Source of the DNA: Parachlorella kessleri
Taxonomy: Eukaryota > Chlorophyta > Trebouxiophyceae > Chlorellales > Chlorellaceae
Assembly (NCBI GenBank): GCA_001598975.1
Contig: BBXU01000308.1
Span: 1 to 38,223, forward strand
DNA: 38,223 nucleotides
Direction: 5' to 3'
Part shown: positions 26,300-35,854 of the stretch, in pieces
How the letters are laid out: each line of letters begins with the position of its first letter
How positions within the stretch are numbered: position 1 is the stretch's first letter
Notes under the pieces: model-generated
Told to the model about the DNA's origin: nothing
The model's database searches: none
Seen by the model: only the letters and a program-made list of their open reading frames with translations
Position numbers and translations under genes: made by a program

Positions 26300-26941
26300 G
26301 ATCTTGCCACGTCAAACTGAGACTTTGATAACTGACAGATAATCAGGATGTGTCTTGGGTTTCTTAAAAGTTACATTTATGGTTATGGCAGAGCTCGGCT
26401 TACGAGTAGCTACTTGGCAGCGCCTCATCTGCTCAGGGTAAGCGCAGGCGCGAGTTTGAGATGTCCAACGCCAATGCAGCCGGTAGTCCAAGACAGTCAT
26501 AAGAGGTACACGGTCGTATTACCGCTTCTCAGGCCCGACTGTAGGTCCCCACAGCTCCTTGGCACAATATAATTTCACTACCAACCCGCACCTTGGCTTG
26601 AGCCCTCCCTGCTTTATCAGCAGCCTGCTCCCTGAGCACTTCATGCTCATGCACCAACCCGTCCTCAAGCGTGGGCTGTGCGTGTACTTGAGGTACCTGG
26701 CCTGTCATGCATGGTAGTATCCAAGCAGGATTATGGTGCGAAGCGTGCCAATACAACCAACCAACCCAAGGAGTGCTGCCGACCAACAAACCACAAGGAT
26801 TGCAACTGTTCATTTGTAAGGCGGTCAGTAATAAAATGGAAGGAGTTGATAGATGGTCCAACCGTCCCAATTCACACCAAGGTCAGCAATGTCCTAAAAT
26901 ACAGAAGGTGGCCATGTCTTAATGCAGCATAAAGCATTCCT
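26300..26941. other. intergenic region between SDR and Vps62-like gene
   Basis: This 640-bp region holds the Vps62-like 3' UTR and the SDR promoter. A minus-strand frame from the ATG at 26708 to a possible donor at 26592 (39 codons, with EHEVLREQAADKAGRAQAK) looks helix-forming and could be an exon of a small or alternative transcript. No downstream partner exon is convincing, so I do not call a gene. Confidence 0.35.
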
Positions 26942-29818
26942 CTACGTCAAGCTGTGCCTCTCGGGCCAGAAGTGGCCAAAGATGCGCAGGAGTGCGGTTC
27001 GCGACAACGGTGGCTCCGCTGTGTGGAACCAGTGCTGGATGATGGGCGCATCAGTCTGGCCCCACAGCCCTCGGAAGAACAGCCAGAGGCAGGGGTCATC
27101 AGTCACCACCTGTACCCCCGTTGAGGGGAGGCTCGAGGCAAGGGCTGACGCTGGCTTCTGGCCAGGGGCTGCTGCGCTGTCACTCCAGCTGTCACTGCTG
27201 CTGAGCCTGCTGCCTCGGGATGGCACACTGTGCAGCCGCCGCAGGTGAAGCCGGCCGCTGCTATTGCTGGTTGACCGCACAACGCTGGCGCTGGCGCTGC
27301 TGCCATTGCTCTCCTGTGTGGCTGAGCGAGCAGCAAGGTGACCGGCTTGGGCATCTCCAGCGTCGCTGCTGCCCACAGGTGCATTCCCAACAGGCTGGTC
27401 TGACTGCGGCACAGAAGCCTGTCGCCCAGCAGGCTCCTCCTCCCCTGCCGCGGCAACATGCGTGGCGCTTCCACCCTCCCCATTCATTGGCTGTGCTGAA
27501 ATCGTCTCTTGCTGCTGGGGGGTTGAGACATTTGCCTCCCCGTTAACAGGGCCCGCCGTGCTGCCGCCCTGCTCTGCTGCCCCGCTGGCACCCAAGCTAA
27601 GCCGTTGCATCGAGAATCCCAGACCTGCACTGCTCTGCTGCTCCACCCCTGCTGCAGCAGCCTCACCCCGTCTCAAGGCTACTGCCACAGCTTCTCCACT
27701 GTCGCCAGGTACTGCAGCAGGGGCCTGATCCAGCCGGATGGAGCCCCTCTGCACCCCATGCTGCCAGCCCTCGCCGTGCTCAGCAGGCAAAGCGGGCTGT
27801 GCGTCCCAGCCGTGCACTGGCGGCAGCAGGACCACCGTGGCGGGGGCCCAGGTGGGGCCTCTGCCGGAGGTCAAGTCATTGCCCAGGAAGAAGTGGCGGG
27901 GGATCCTCGCGGCCTGCAAGCACATTGGGTGTGCGGCTGCGACTTTTACAGGTGCCAGCAAGTAATGCGCTACCTGTGCACGGCAGGGATGAGAGAGCAT
28001 GGAGGGGTGGGTCGCGAGCCAGCCAGTTGAGTCGCTTCCCTTGACCTACACTACCACCTCCTGCCAAAGGCTCCTACCAGATGGTAGAGCGCCCTCGTGC
28101 ACACCTTGCACGCTGGTTGGGATCCAAAACCGTGAGTAGAGCATTCCACCACATGCTCGACAACCATAGCATGTTGCTGAACAGCTGGAAGTACCCGCTG
28201 GGCCGCAGTGCATGCCTTTTGTGAAATCATTGGCCCCACTAGCACGCCCGGGAGCAGCTATGGACACCGTAAGTCGGCATTGCCGTGCCGCATGGACCCT
28301 GCCGCCACCCTGGTCTCCTCCACCAAGGATCTAACAGTGCATACTACCTAGCCAGGCCTCACCATAGGGTACACCCCATGCCCATGCAGGGCCACATAGG
28401 CCAGCGGCCGGCCGTGCTCATTGCGGGGGACCCTGCTGCCCTCCACCCACATGCCGTCCCTGCTGCGGTGGGCGTTGTACCACATGCCTAGGAGCTCCCC
28501 AGTGGAGGGGTGCACCCTACAGACAGCCACACCATGGTTGACCAAACACAGCAAGGTTGGACACCATCCCAGCGCTGGATGAGGAGCTTGCTTACAGTCT
28601 GAGACTTGGGATGACAGTGCCTGCCCATTTTGACAGCCCTTATGCCCATTGGCGGATGCAGCAGGGGCAGTAGTAGCCTGGTCCCAAGCACAAGAGCACT
28701 CCATGAGGGGACCTCACCCACCTAGCAGTAACATGCTCCCAGTCACCGTCGTGGTCGCCCGTCTGCACGAGGCGGAAGCCTCCCACATTGTAGGGCCCAT
28801 TGTAGGCATAGAAGGTCAGGTAATTGATCTCAAGGGCCTCCACTTGGCTGCCGTCGCTGCCGCCGCCGCCACCGCTGCTGCTGCTGCTGCGGTTTGGAGC
28901 TTCGATGTACAAGCCAGGAGGCTCGGAGGCTGTACGCAGGATTTCCTTGACGTGAGCGTACAGCGGCACGCTGTCAATGTGTTCCTGCAAACAAGGAGGT
29001 AGCTGGTACAGGTCGCAGGCACACCTCGCTGGCTTGTCGCGAGTGTGCAGCCACCACTGCTGCTTTCATATGCACTATGGTCGATACGCATACTCTATTC
29101 ATGGAAAGCCGCATAGCTAGCAACAATGCTCACCCTCCTAGTTCCTTAGTCTTCAGGTCCGCACAACAAACGGACCAACGGCACTGGTACTGCGCCCTCC
29201 AATGAAGGCGGGGCTCAGAACGAGACAATGTTCTGTTACTTCCTGTACGCATCCCAGGCCTAGCAGCACAATTCTAGGCTAGACAAGGCACGAGAGGGGG
29301 AGATGGCCCTGATTCCAACTTAAAATCTAGGCTATCACAGAAGTTTGACAAGGTAGACTCTGTCACATACCTTTGCAGTGCCTGGTCTAGCCGCAGGATC
29401 CAGGTCCAGGCGCAGCAGGGTGGGGGGCGGGTTCTGCCGCTGGTAGTCCAACAGCAACTCAGCCGTCACAGACCCCCGGGGTACGAGCAGCCGCTGCCCA
29501 GTGCCGGGAAGCTCTGCCGCCAGGCTGCTGTGCTGCATGAAGAACTCCACACTGCAGGCAGGTGTGGCAACAGGTTGCACCAGGGTGCAACAAACTCACC
29601 ACTTAGTCCAAGGTTGAGAGGTTTCCATATGTCTAGCAAATAGTTTGTTCGCCTGAGGCCTGTCACAGCGGCTGTGAGCCAAAGATAGAGTGGCCACACA
29701 TTACAATTGTCCTGCCTGCCACCCACCTGCATGGCATGAAGCGGTCCGCTGGGTGCAGTTGAAAGACAGGGGCGTGCCTAGCCACCAGGCTGCTCAGCTG
29801 CTCCACGTTATACTCCAT
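26942..29818 (-). CDS. Vps62/DUF946-like protein with low-complexity insertion
   Basis: Exons 29727-29818, 29371-29551, 28722-28984, 28363-28516 and 26942-27913 join in phase to give 553 aa. The N-terminus (LVARHAPVFQLHPADRFMPC, SVEFFMQ) and the core INYLTFYAYNGPYN, GDHDGDWEHVTAR, GMWYNAHRSRDGMW, PLAYVALHGHGVYP, FFLGNDLTSG match the Vps62-related (PF06101-type) fold found in plants, fungi and bacteria. The family was named from a yeast vacuolar-sorting gene but its biochemical function is not established. The last exon codes for ~230 residues rich in Ala, Gly, Ser, Gln (about 271-501), then the domain resumes with LWLFFRGLWGQTDAPIIQHW and ends soon after. A second, shorter Ser/Gly run (SSSSSGGGGG) sits in the third exon. 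The start lies 52 bp downstream of the preceding gene's stop. Confidence 0.87.
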
Positions 29819-29870
29819 CCTCCCTGCTATGAGAAGACTTCTGCCTGAAGGCTGGCTCTATAGGCTCCTA

Positions 29871-30406
29871 TCAGTGTAACTGCTGTTGTTGCTGCTCCCT
29901 CTGTGGCTGCTGCTGTTGCCGCCCCTCTGCCTCTGCAGCCGCGGCTGCCTGGCTAGCCCCTTGCTCGCTGCCGGAGCCTCCAAACTTGTCGTCAAGCCAA
30001 GCAGTTATTCTAGTCGAGTTGGTCCCCTGCGAGACACAGGTGGTGTCTGTCATGAAGAACGCTCATTACTCCAGGAGGTGGAAAGAACCAGCCTGCACAG
30101 TTTGGGAGGCCATACTGCAATCTGCTCACCCGCTCCTGCTTGTAGCAACCCCAAAACTGCTTATGCTCCTCGATGCAACAGCCTGTGAAAGCGGACCAGA
30201 AAGAGCAAGACCTGAAGCAAGTCACCAGCGCCGCTGCAGGCATGGCAGGACAAGCGTCGCAATTATAAGGCTTTGTTTTTTATACTTCGGGCACCTTGTT
30301 GCACACATTACATAACAAGCCAGCTACCGTGCTGCTCCAGGCAGGCGTCCAGCGCTTCTTCTTTGGACTTGAGCACCTCTTGTGCAGCGCCGTTGGATTC
30401 CATCAT
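29871..30406 (-). CDS. small CX9C (CHCH-like) protein with Gln-rich tail
   Basis: Exons 30328-30406, 30130-30182 and 29871-30026 join in phase to give 95 aa from ATGATG at 30406. The core has KSKEEALDACLEQHG, CCIEEHKQFWGC and YKQERGTN, that is C-X5-CC-X9-C. This resembles one helix of the CX9C/CHCH proteins imported into the mitochondrial intermembrane space, but a complete twin CX9C is not present, so the assignment is tentative. The last exon is Ala/Gln/Glu-rich and ends with poly-Gln. The gene is on the same strand as, and 52 bp upstream of, the Vps62-like coding region. The first donor (gtagct) is a weak match to consensus. Confidence 0.6.
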
Positions 30407-31390
30407 CTGGTGTATATGAGAATTCTGAGAGATTACTTGATGTGAAGAAAGGCATAACTTTACGGGACCCTGCTTGCTTGAAGGGTGCTGAGACTGCTGG
30501 GCACCAGCGGGCCTTGGATCCTTGGATGAAGGAGAGTTTTGGTGTATTTCTTGTTGGCTGCATTTCGAGTCGCTTAGCGCCAGATTTGGAGATGGCTGGC
30601 ACCAACATGCACCAGCCGCCCTTCAATGGCTTCAGTGTTTGCTGCCTTCAACTACCCGGCCCCGCCAAGAACGCTCGAAGAGCGTTGGCGAGGATGAACT
30701 GCAGTGTCACTCAACCTCTAACCACTAGACATGGCGCCATGGCGCATGACTAGGTGTTCTGCCCCTGCTTGGCAGGCGCATACAACTTTTGGTGAAGGTG
30801 GCAGGCAACACGCATGGAGAGGAGGTAGGGGCGTACTGGACTGACAGGTTGTCTGCACTTATTAGCATGGGTGGCAGGTAGTGCGAACAGGGAGTAGAGC
30901 TGGGCTGGACTGAACTTATGCTCTCTGTGTCTTGCCAGGAGATTGGTCGACAGTCGATCAGTAGTGCGTTGGCCAAGCTTGCTGTCTTGGTATGGTTGGA
31001 AGCTAGTAGGCCTAGATGTGCTAGGCTGTCTTGTGCACGCTAGCAGAGCCAAGGCACACCTGCCGCGCAGGAGGCCACAACCGGCCGTGCAAAAGCTAGT
31101 GGGGTTCCTCCTTTCCGATTCTGCTTGCTTATTGACGCGGCTGGCACCCGGCACACTGCTGTTTAATCCCTTCCTGTCACGTGCATTTCCACTTTAAGAA
31201 GCTTGTGGGGTGGCGTCCAGGGCTTGCGCTCCTTAGCCTTTCCTCACCATTTTTGCTCCTGCCCACCTCCTTTCCACCTGCTACACCTTGCTGACTTGCT
31301 ATCATCGCACACTACCGCAGCCAACCCAATGCAGCGGCCTAGAACCTCTGCAACCCAACATTGTTTCCTAAGCTCCGTCTCCTGCTGTGG
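30407..31390. other. intergenic region with dispersed repeat
   Basis: About 980 bp lies between the CX9C gene start and the stop of the first acetyltransferase. It contains a dispersed repeat copy (30835-30955). Plus-strand frames here (for example 30382-30753, 30943-31197) have no family character and no splice context I trust. Confidence 0.55.
30835..30955. repeat. dispersed repeat, copy 2
   Basis: Same orientation and core as 20945-21060: tagtgcgaacagggagtaga then tgggctggactga. A second ctggactgacagg lies just upstream at about 30838, and a related ctggactgacaggcc appears near 5549. In translation both copies give PAQ-YSLFAL-type minus-strand peptides, which could be decayed coding sequence or chance. 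Confidence 0.8.
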
Positions 31391-32937
31391 TCACCCCCGT
31401 GCTGCCCCGGCAGGCCCCGCTTCATGCGCATGTGCCTTTGCCCCGGCATTGCTTCGCTCCAGGCGCCGAATGAGCCTGGCAGGGTTGCCGCCCACCAGTG
31501 TGAAAGGCTCCACATCCGCTGTAACCACCGCCCCTGCTGCGATGGTACACCCCTCACCAATGGTAATCCCAGGGCAGATAATGGCGCCACCTCCGACCCA
31601 GACATCGTCACCGATGACGACCGGCCGGGTGAACTCAGGCCCCTCTACGCCGGCCCTGTCGTCGCTCTCTAGCAGATGGTTAACTGCAAGGAGAAATGAC
31701 ATTTGCGTGGGCGGCTAATCTCATTTCCCGTGGAAGTGTCCGGACTGCACCCCCGTTGCAGCATGGACAAGGTACCCGTCGAGGCGCACGTACAAAGCAT
31801 GTGGCGTCGCATAGCAAACTCCTACACAATCCTGCCCTGCCATTGGGGTCTACCTTCCGCTGCCCTGTTTGTCATTTCAACCCAGAGCAAGAAACTCCGC
31901 ACCTGCATAGATGTGGACGTTTGGCCCGAAAATGACCCTGTCGCCGATGGTGACGTGGCCGCAGTCCAGGACTGTGCACCCAAAGTTGCAGTAGAAGCCC
32001 TTCCCCAACTGGATGTTGTATCCTGCATAATAGCCAGTTCCAGATCCGCATCAAGTCATGGCAGTCATCCTCTTGCAGAAGTCAGACACAAAAGCCAGCC
32101 AGGTTGGCTAGTCCCGAACAGGGGACTACTGACAACTGCCAGGTCCGGCCCCTCACCCAGATCGAGCAGCACTTCAGGTAGGTGCACAATTGCAATAGCA
32201 ACAGGTTGTGGCAGGGGTCAAACAAGGAAGGCCACTCACCAAACGGAAATAGCAACAGGTTGTGGCAGGGGTAAAACAAGGGAGGACCACTCACCATAGT
32301 CGCAATAGAAGGGCGGCTCGATGAAGGGTGGGCTGTCTGTGTCAAAGCCGCCCAGCAGCTCTTTCAGCAGTGCTTGTCTGGCCTCCATGTCGTCATACTC
32401 CAGCGTCTGGTTGAAGGACTTCAGCAGCTTTCTTGTCTTCACGCGGTCCTGCAAGTGTGGTCAGGGGAGCACGGTGCCAGCCCGCCTACAGCATGTTAGG
32501 ACGCGTGTCAACTCTTAACTCATGCCACCGGCCTTATCCTGCAACTGTCCCGGCGGGACTGCTGCCGGAATAGTTAAGTAGTGGCAGTCTTGGTCTTACA
32601 AGCGCCGATACTCCTAACCTGCGCCTGGCTCAACTGCACAAAACCCATACCCTGCTTGCAAGCAAGCTTGCCTGCACGAGCGGCAGTCTGAGCGCATCTC
32701 AGGGGACTGGGAGTCACCGGCCAGCCTTTGCACGTTTTCATGCCGGGCGCGCATGCCTAATTCCCGTCCAACCAAGTCGTCAATCAGCAACGGTAGAGTT
32801 AGTATTGAGCGTCCAAGTTGCACCTGCCACAGCTCCGGGTCGCTAGAAATATACGGCTCGCCGCTGATCATCTTTTCTTTTTCACTCTTCTGCCCTGGAT
32901 CCCTTGGGGCCTGCGGTCCCGCTGGAGGCGCACCCAT
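31391..32937 (-). CDS. maltose/galactoside-type sugar O-acetyltransferase, copy 1
   Basis: Acetyl-CoA dependent O-acetyltransferase of the LacA/Maa/NodL family (left-handed beta-helix hexapeptide repeats). Exons 32824-32937, 32295-32448, 31903-32022 and 31391-31683 give 226 aa. The N-terminal Mac motif reads [19 protein letters not shown] and continues with RKLLKSFNQTLEYDD. Next come FIEPPFYCDYG and the hexapeptide coils [33 protein letters not shown]. His in VNHLLES aligns with the catalytic His of the family. It is followed by [40 protein letters not shown] and VGGNPARLIRRL. The tail is Ala/Gly-rich. I chose the ATG at 32937; an in-frame ATG also begins MISGEPY. It is a tandem paralogue of the next upstream gene. 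The natural acceptor substrate is unknown; no targeting peptide is obvious. Confidence 0.95.
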
Positions 32938-33451
32938 CCTCAATTTGGCCCAACCGACTTCAAGTTTTTAGTGCTTAAGAGCGTCGCTTACGGCAAGCCT
33001 CAGCCAGGTTTGGTTAGGACCGATGATGGCCCGGATGGATGGCGGCGAGTCGGCAGAGTCCAAGGGCTGGCAGGCGAATCTCACTTGCACGCCATTGAGG
33101 CATTTTGTGCTTTTTACAAAGGGGCAACACCTGAGGTATCAGGTGCCAGTGGGCGCTAGCATCTTTGCGCCCAGGGTGCTCTGCTTTCCCCTCTAGGTGG
33201 CCAGGTGGCCCTTCCAGGAAGGCCAGCTGCACAGAAGTGCTATGCGAGGCACGTGCGAAACTTTCTGACACACAGCCCCAAGGCCTATCTTACATGCTTG
33301 TCTGCAGGAAATGGGTGCTTCCAAGTTCAGACCACATAAAACCGACCTCAGGTGGTTCCAGTTCCTGCATTTTCAACCTAGGAAAATGCCAGACTACAGT
33401 GGCTATGTGGCTGCCTCAGCTGCAAAGCACTGCACCGCTTAGCTCCCCCGA
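32938..33451. other. intergenic spacer between the acetyltransferase paralogues
   Basis: This 514-bp stretch should hold the 3' UTR of copy 2 and the promoter of copy 1. TTACA at about 33290 and 33114 (TGTAA on the minus strand) are candidate polyadenylation signals for copy 2. No gene is visible. Confidence 0.5.
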
Positions 33452-34868
33452 TCATCCCCGAGCTGCTCCAGCAGGACCTGCTTCCTGCATGCCTGCCCTG
33501 ACATTTCTGGCCTCCAACTGCCGGATCAACTTGGCTGGGTTGCCGCCCACAAGGGACAAGGGGGTCACATCTTTTGTGACCACCGCCCCTGCCGCTATGG
33601 TAGACCCCTCTCCAATAGTCACGCCAGGGCAGATAATCGCACCACCGCCCACCCATACATCATTGCCGATGGTGACCGGGCGGGTGAACTCTGGCCCCTC
33701 TGTGCCAGCCCGTTCGGCGCTGTCTAGCAGGTGATTGACTGCAGGTACACAGACAGAGACAACCAATCACTGACCATGCACGGAAGCCATTGTTCTGTTT
33801 ACACCGGTAGTTTGCATTGGCTTTGATAGTGCTTTCCTCCTACCTGGTGCGCGGATACATGGAGCAAGTATGGCTGGGAGGGTTCTCTGGGCCCCAGCGA
33901 TCGCTGCAGTGGTCCGTGCAGCCATGTGCACAGTTACCTGCATAGATGTGGACGCTTGGTCCTAAGATGACCCTGTCGCCAATGGTCACGGGACCGCAGT
34001 CCAGAAAGGTGCACCCAAAGTTGCAATAGAAGCCCTTCCCTAGTTGAATGTTATACCCTGCAGCAGCCAACCACGATTTTAGAGCCTGTGAAGGGCACCA
34101 GTCCTACGAAAGGGTGTAGTTGGGTCAGCCAGACAACCCGGTGCCAGCAGAGCTGCTGGGCTGCAAGAGACTGGTGGCCATGGTAGAGCAGGTATGGCCA
34201 ATATGGGCAAGGGGCCACCTGTAACATACCGTACTCGCAGTTAAAAGGTGGTTCAATGAAAGGCGGGCTCTCTGGGTCCAGACGACCAAGCAGCTCCCTC
34301 AACAGGGTTTGCCTTCCATCTGTATCGTCATATTCGAGTTCCTGGTTGAACTTCCGGAGTAACTTTCTCACTTTCAGTCGGTCCTGCATCAAGCACAGCA
34401 CTAGCCTTGGGGCCCCACAGACGATGTTGTGTTGGCTTTCTGCTCTTGCCCAACAGGGTGGTAAAGCTTCTTCGGCCTAGACTACTGCAATAGCGGCCAC
34501 TATGGGATTGGACTTTACATCTTGCGGCAAGCGTGTTTCAACTGCGCATTTCTGTCAGCAATTCTTTGCCCAGCTCAAATGGAGGACAGCAATTCCAAGC
34601 ACCGGCCTGACAGTGCTGTAAGCATAAGCCTAGCACCCGCCAGTTGCAAAACATGGAGCAGAGAGCCCATTGAGTCATATGAAGTGCATTCCACCAAGCT
34701 CAGCTGCTCAAAGTAACCTCTGCAACTCATCTCAGCAGTGCTCTTCACCGCAGGAGCACACCAGCGTACCTGACACAGTTCAGGGTCGCTTGGAAGGTAC
34801 GGCTCCCCACTTATCATCTTGCGCCTCTCACTTTTCTGTCCAAGAACAAGAGCATGTGGTCCGTCCAT
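33452..34868 (-). CDS. maltose/galactoside-type sugar O-acetyltransferase, copy 2
   Basis: Exons 34770-34868, 34230-34383, 33938-34057 and 33452-33738 give 219 aa. Exons 2 and 3 have exactly the same lengths (154 and 120 nt) and phases as copy 1, so the pair arose by tandem duplication after intron gain. Conserved elements: [67 protein letters not shown], the candidate catalytic His in [46 protein letters not shown] and [12 protein letters not shown]. The N-terminal leader ([11 protein letters not shown]) differs from copy 1 (MGAPPAGPQAPRDPGQ), while the C-terminal tail [10 protein letters not shown] is shared. Both copies look intact. Confidence 0.95.
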
Positions 34869-35854
34869 CCGCTCTCTTCCTGAAGTTAGCAGGCCTTCAG
34901 TGGGAGAGATGGCGTGTGACAGCAGAGATGTATCTTAAAAATAGGTCAGCATGAGGACTGAGTTCCTGCGATGATCAGCTTAGCAGGCTAAGGCGACCGG
35001 ACCGCTTCTTTGCGGAACTGGTCACACTCTTGTGAGTCTGGCTGGGATCTGGTGCTGAAGGGCGCCAGCATCTGCGCGCCCTCTGCAAGGTACCCCTTCA
35101 TGGTCGCAGGCATTGTGAACCGAGGTGTGAACTGTACTGGCAGGTCTGGCAGGACAACTCCAGGTTTTAAAGCACTGTGCTCCGGGGCTTGCCCGGTCTC
35201 ACGACTGGTTATAAGTACGGGTGGCAGACCCAGACAAGGTTGTTACTAGTGCCTTGTACTGTAGGTCTTCAATTGATACTGCCGCACTGCTTCATGACTT
35301 GGCGATGGAACAACAACACACCCTCCTGGGTCAGGCAGGCTGCTCTAAACAAAGCACCTACACGAGAGAGGGTAAAGGGCAACAAGCAGCAAACTGAGGC
35401 AAGACAAAACCACAAACCATGAAACATGTACCGCAACTGGAGGGTGGGGCTGCCACACATGCCACCACAGAGCATACACGCTCCGCAAGGAAGTACAAAA
35501 CCCTGCATGCTACACCTGCACCTGTTTTGAGGTATGAGCATGTCGCATCCCTCTGACGGAACTGCTGGAGAGTCATTAGCTGTGACCACCATGACTACCT
35601 ACTTGCAAACATCAGAATCTAGGTGTACAGAAAGCCTGTGAGCTCCCATGTCCTTGCTTCCTGGCTTGCTAATCAATAGCCTAAAACGCACGCTGCAACT
35701 GACGAGTAACCTACTGTCAGCAAGCACAACAACGGCAGAAGGTGCAAATCAAAACAGGTAACATTTGGGACCGGTCATCACCTATAGCCACCGAACATTG
35801 AGCGCTGTGATAGCTCCTTCTGTATCAAAAACAGCATCAACAATGGGCTAGGGG
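34869..35854. other. intergenic region upstream of acetyltransferase copy 2
   Basis: About 985 bp separates the copy 2 start from the stop of the TMEM184 gene. Apart from a short minus-strand ORF (34988-35113) I see no coding signal. Both neighbouring transcripts run leftward, so it should contain one 3' UTR and one promoter. Confidence 0.5.
34988..35113 (-). CDS. possible small ORF of 41 codons
   Basis: ATG at 35113 to TAG at 34988 encodes MPATMKGYLAEGAQMLAPFS and a further 21 residues. The same frame is open upstream to about 35245 without a stop and has codon choice like neighbouring exons (PVQFTPRFTMPATMKG), with a possible acceptor at about 35136. It could be the last exon of a small gene or chance. 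No family recognised. Confidence 0.22.
   Translation of the reverse strand: MPATMKGYLAEGAQMLAPFSTRSQPDSQECDQFRKEAVRSP

Noticed and set aside
29871..30406. COX17/COX19-type twin CX9C assembly factor
   Set aside because: Only one CX9C spacing is present and the first helix lacks the partner Cys, so a named family is not justified.
20945..31200. Autonomous transposon between repeat copies
   Set aside because: No transposase, reverse transcriptase, terminal inverted repeats or LTRs found; the interval holds ordinary genes.
31391..34868. Bacterial contamination explaining the acetyltransferases
   Set aside because: Both genes have three introns with consensus sites and the same base composition as neighbouring algal genes.
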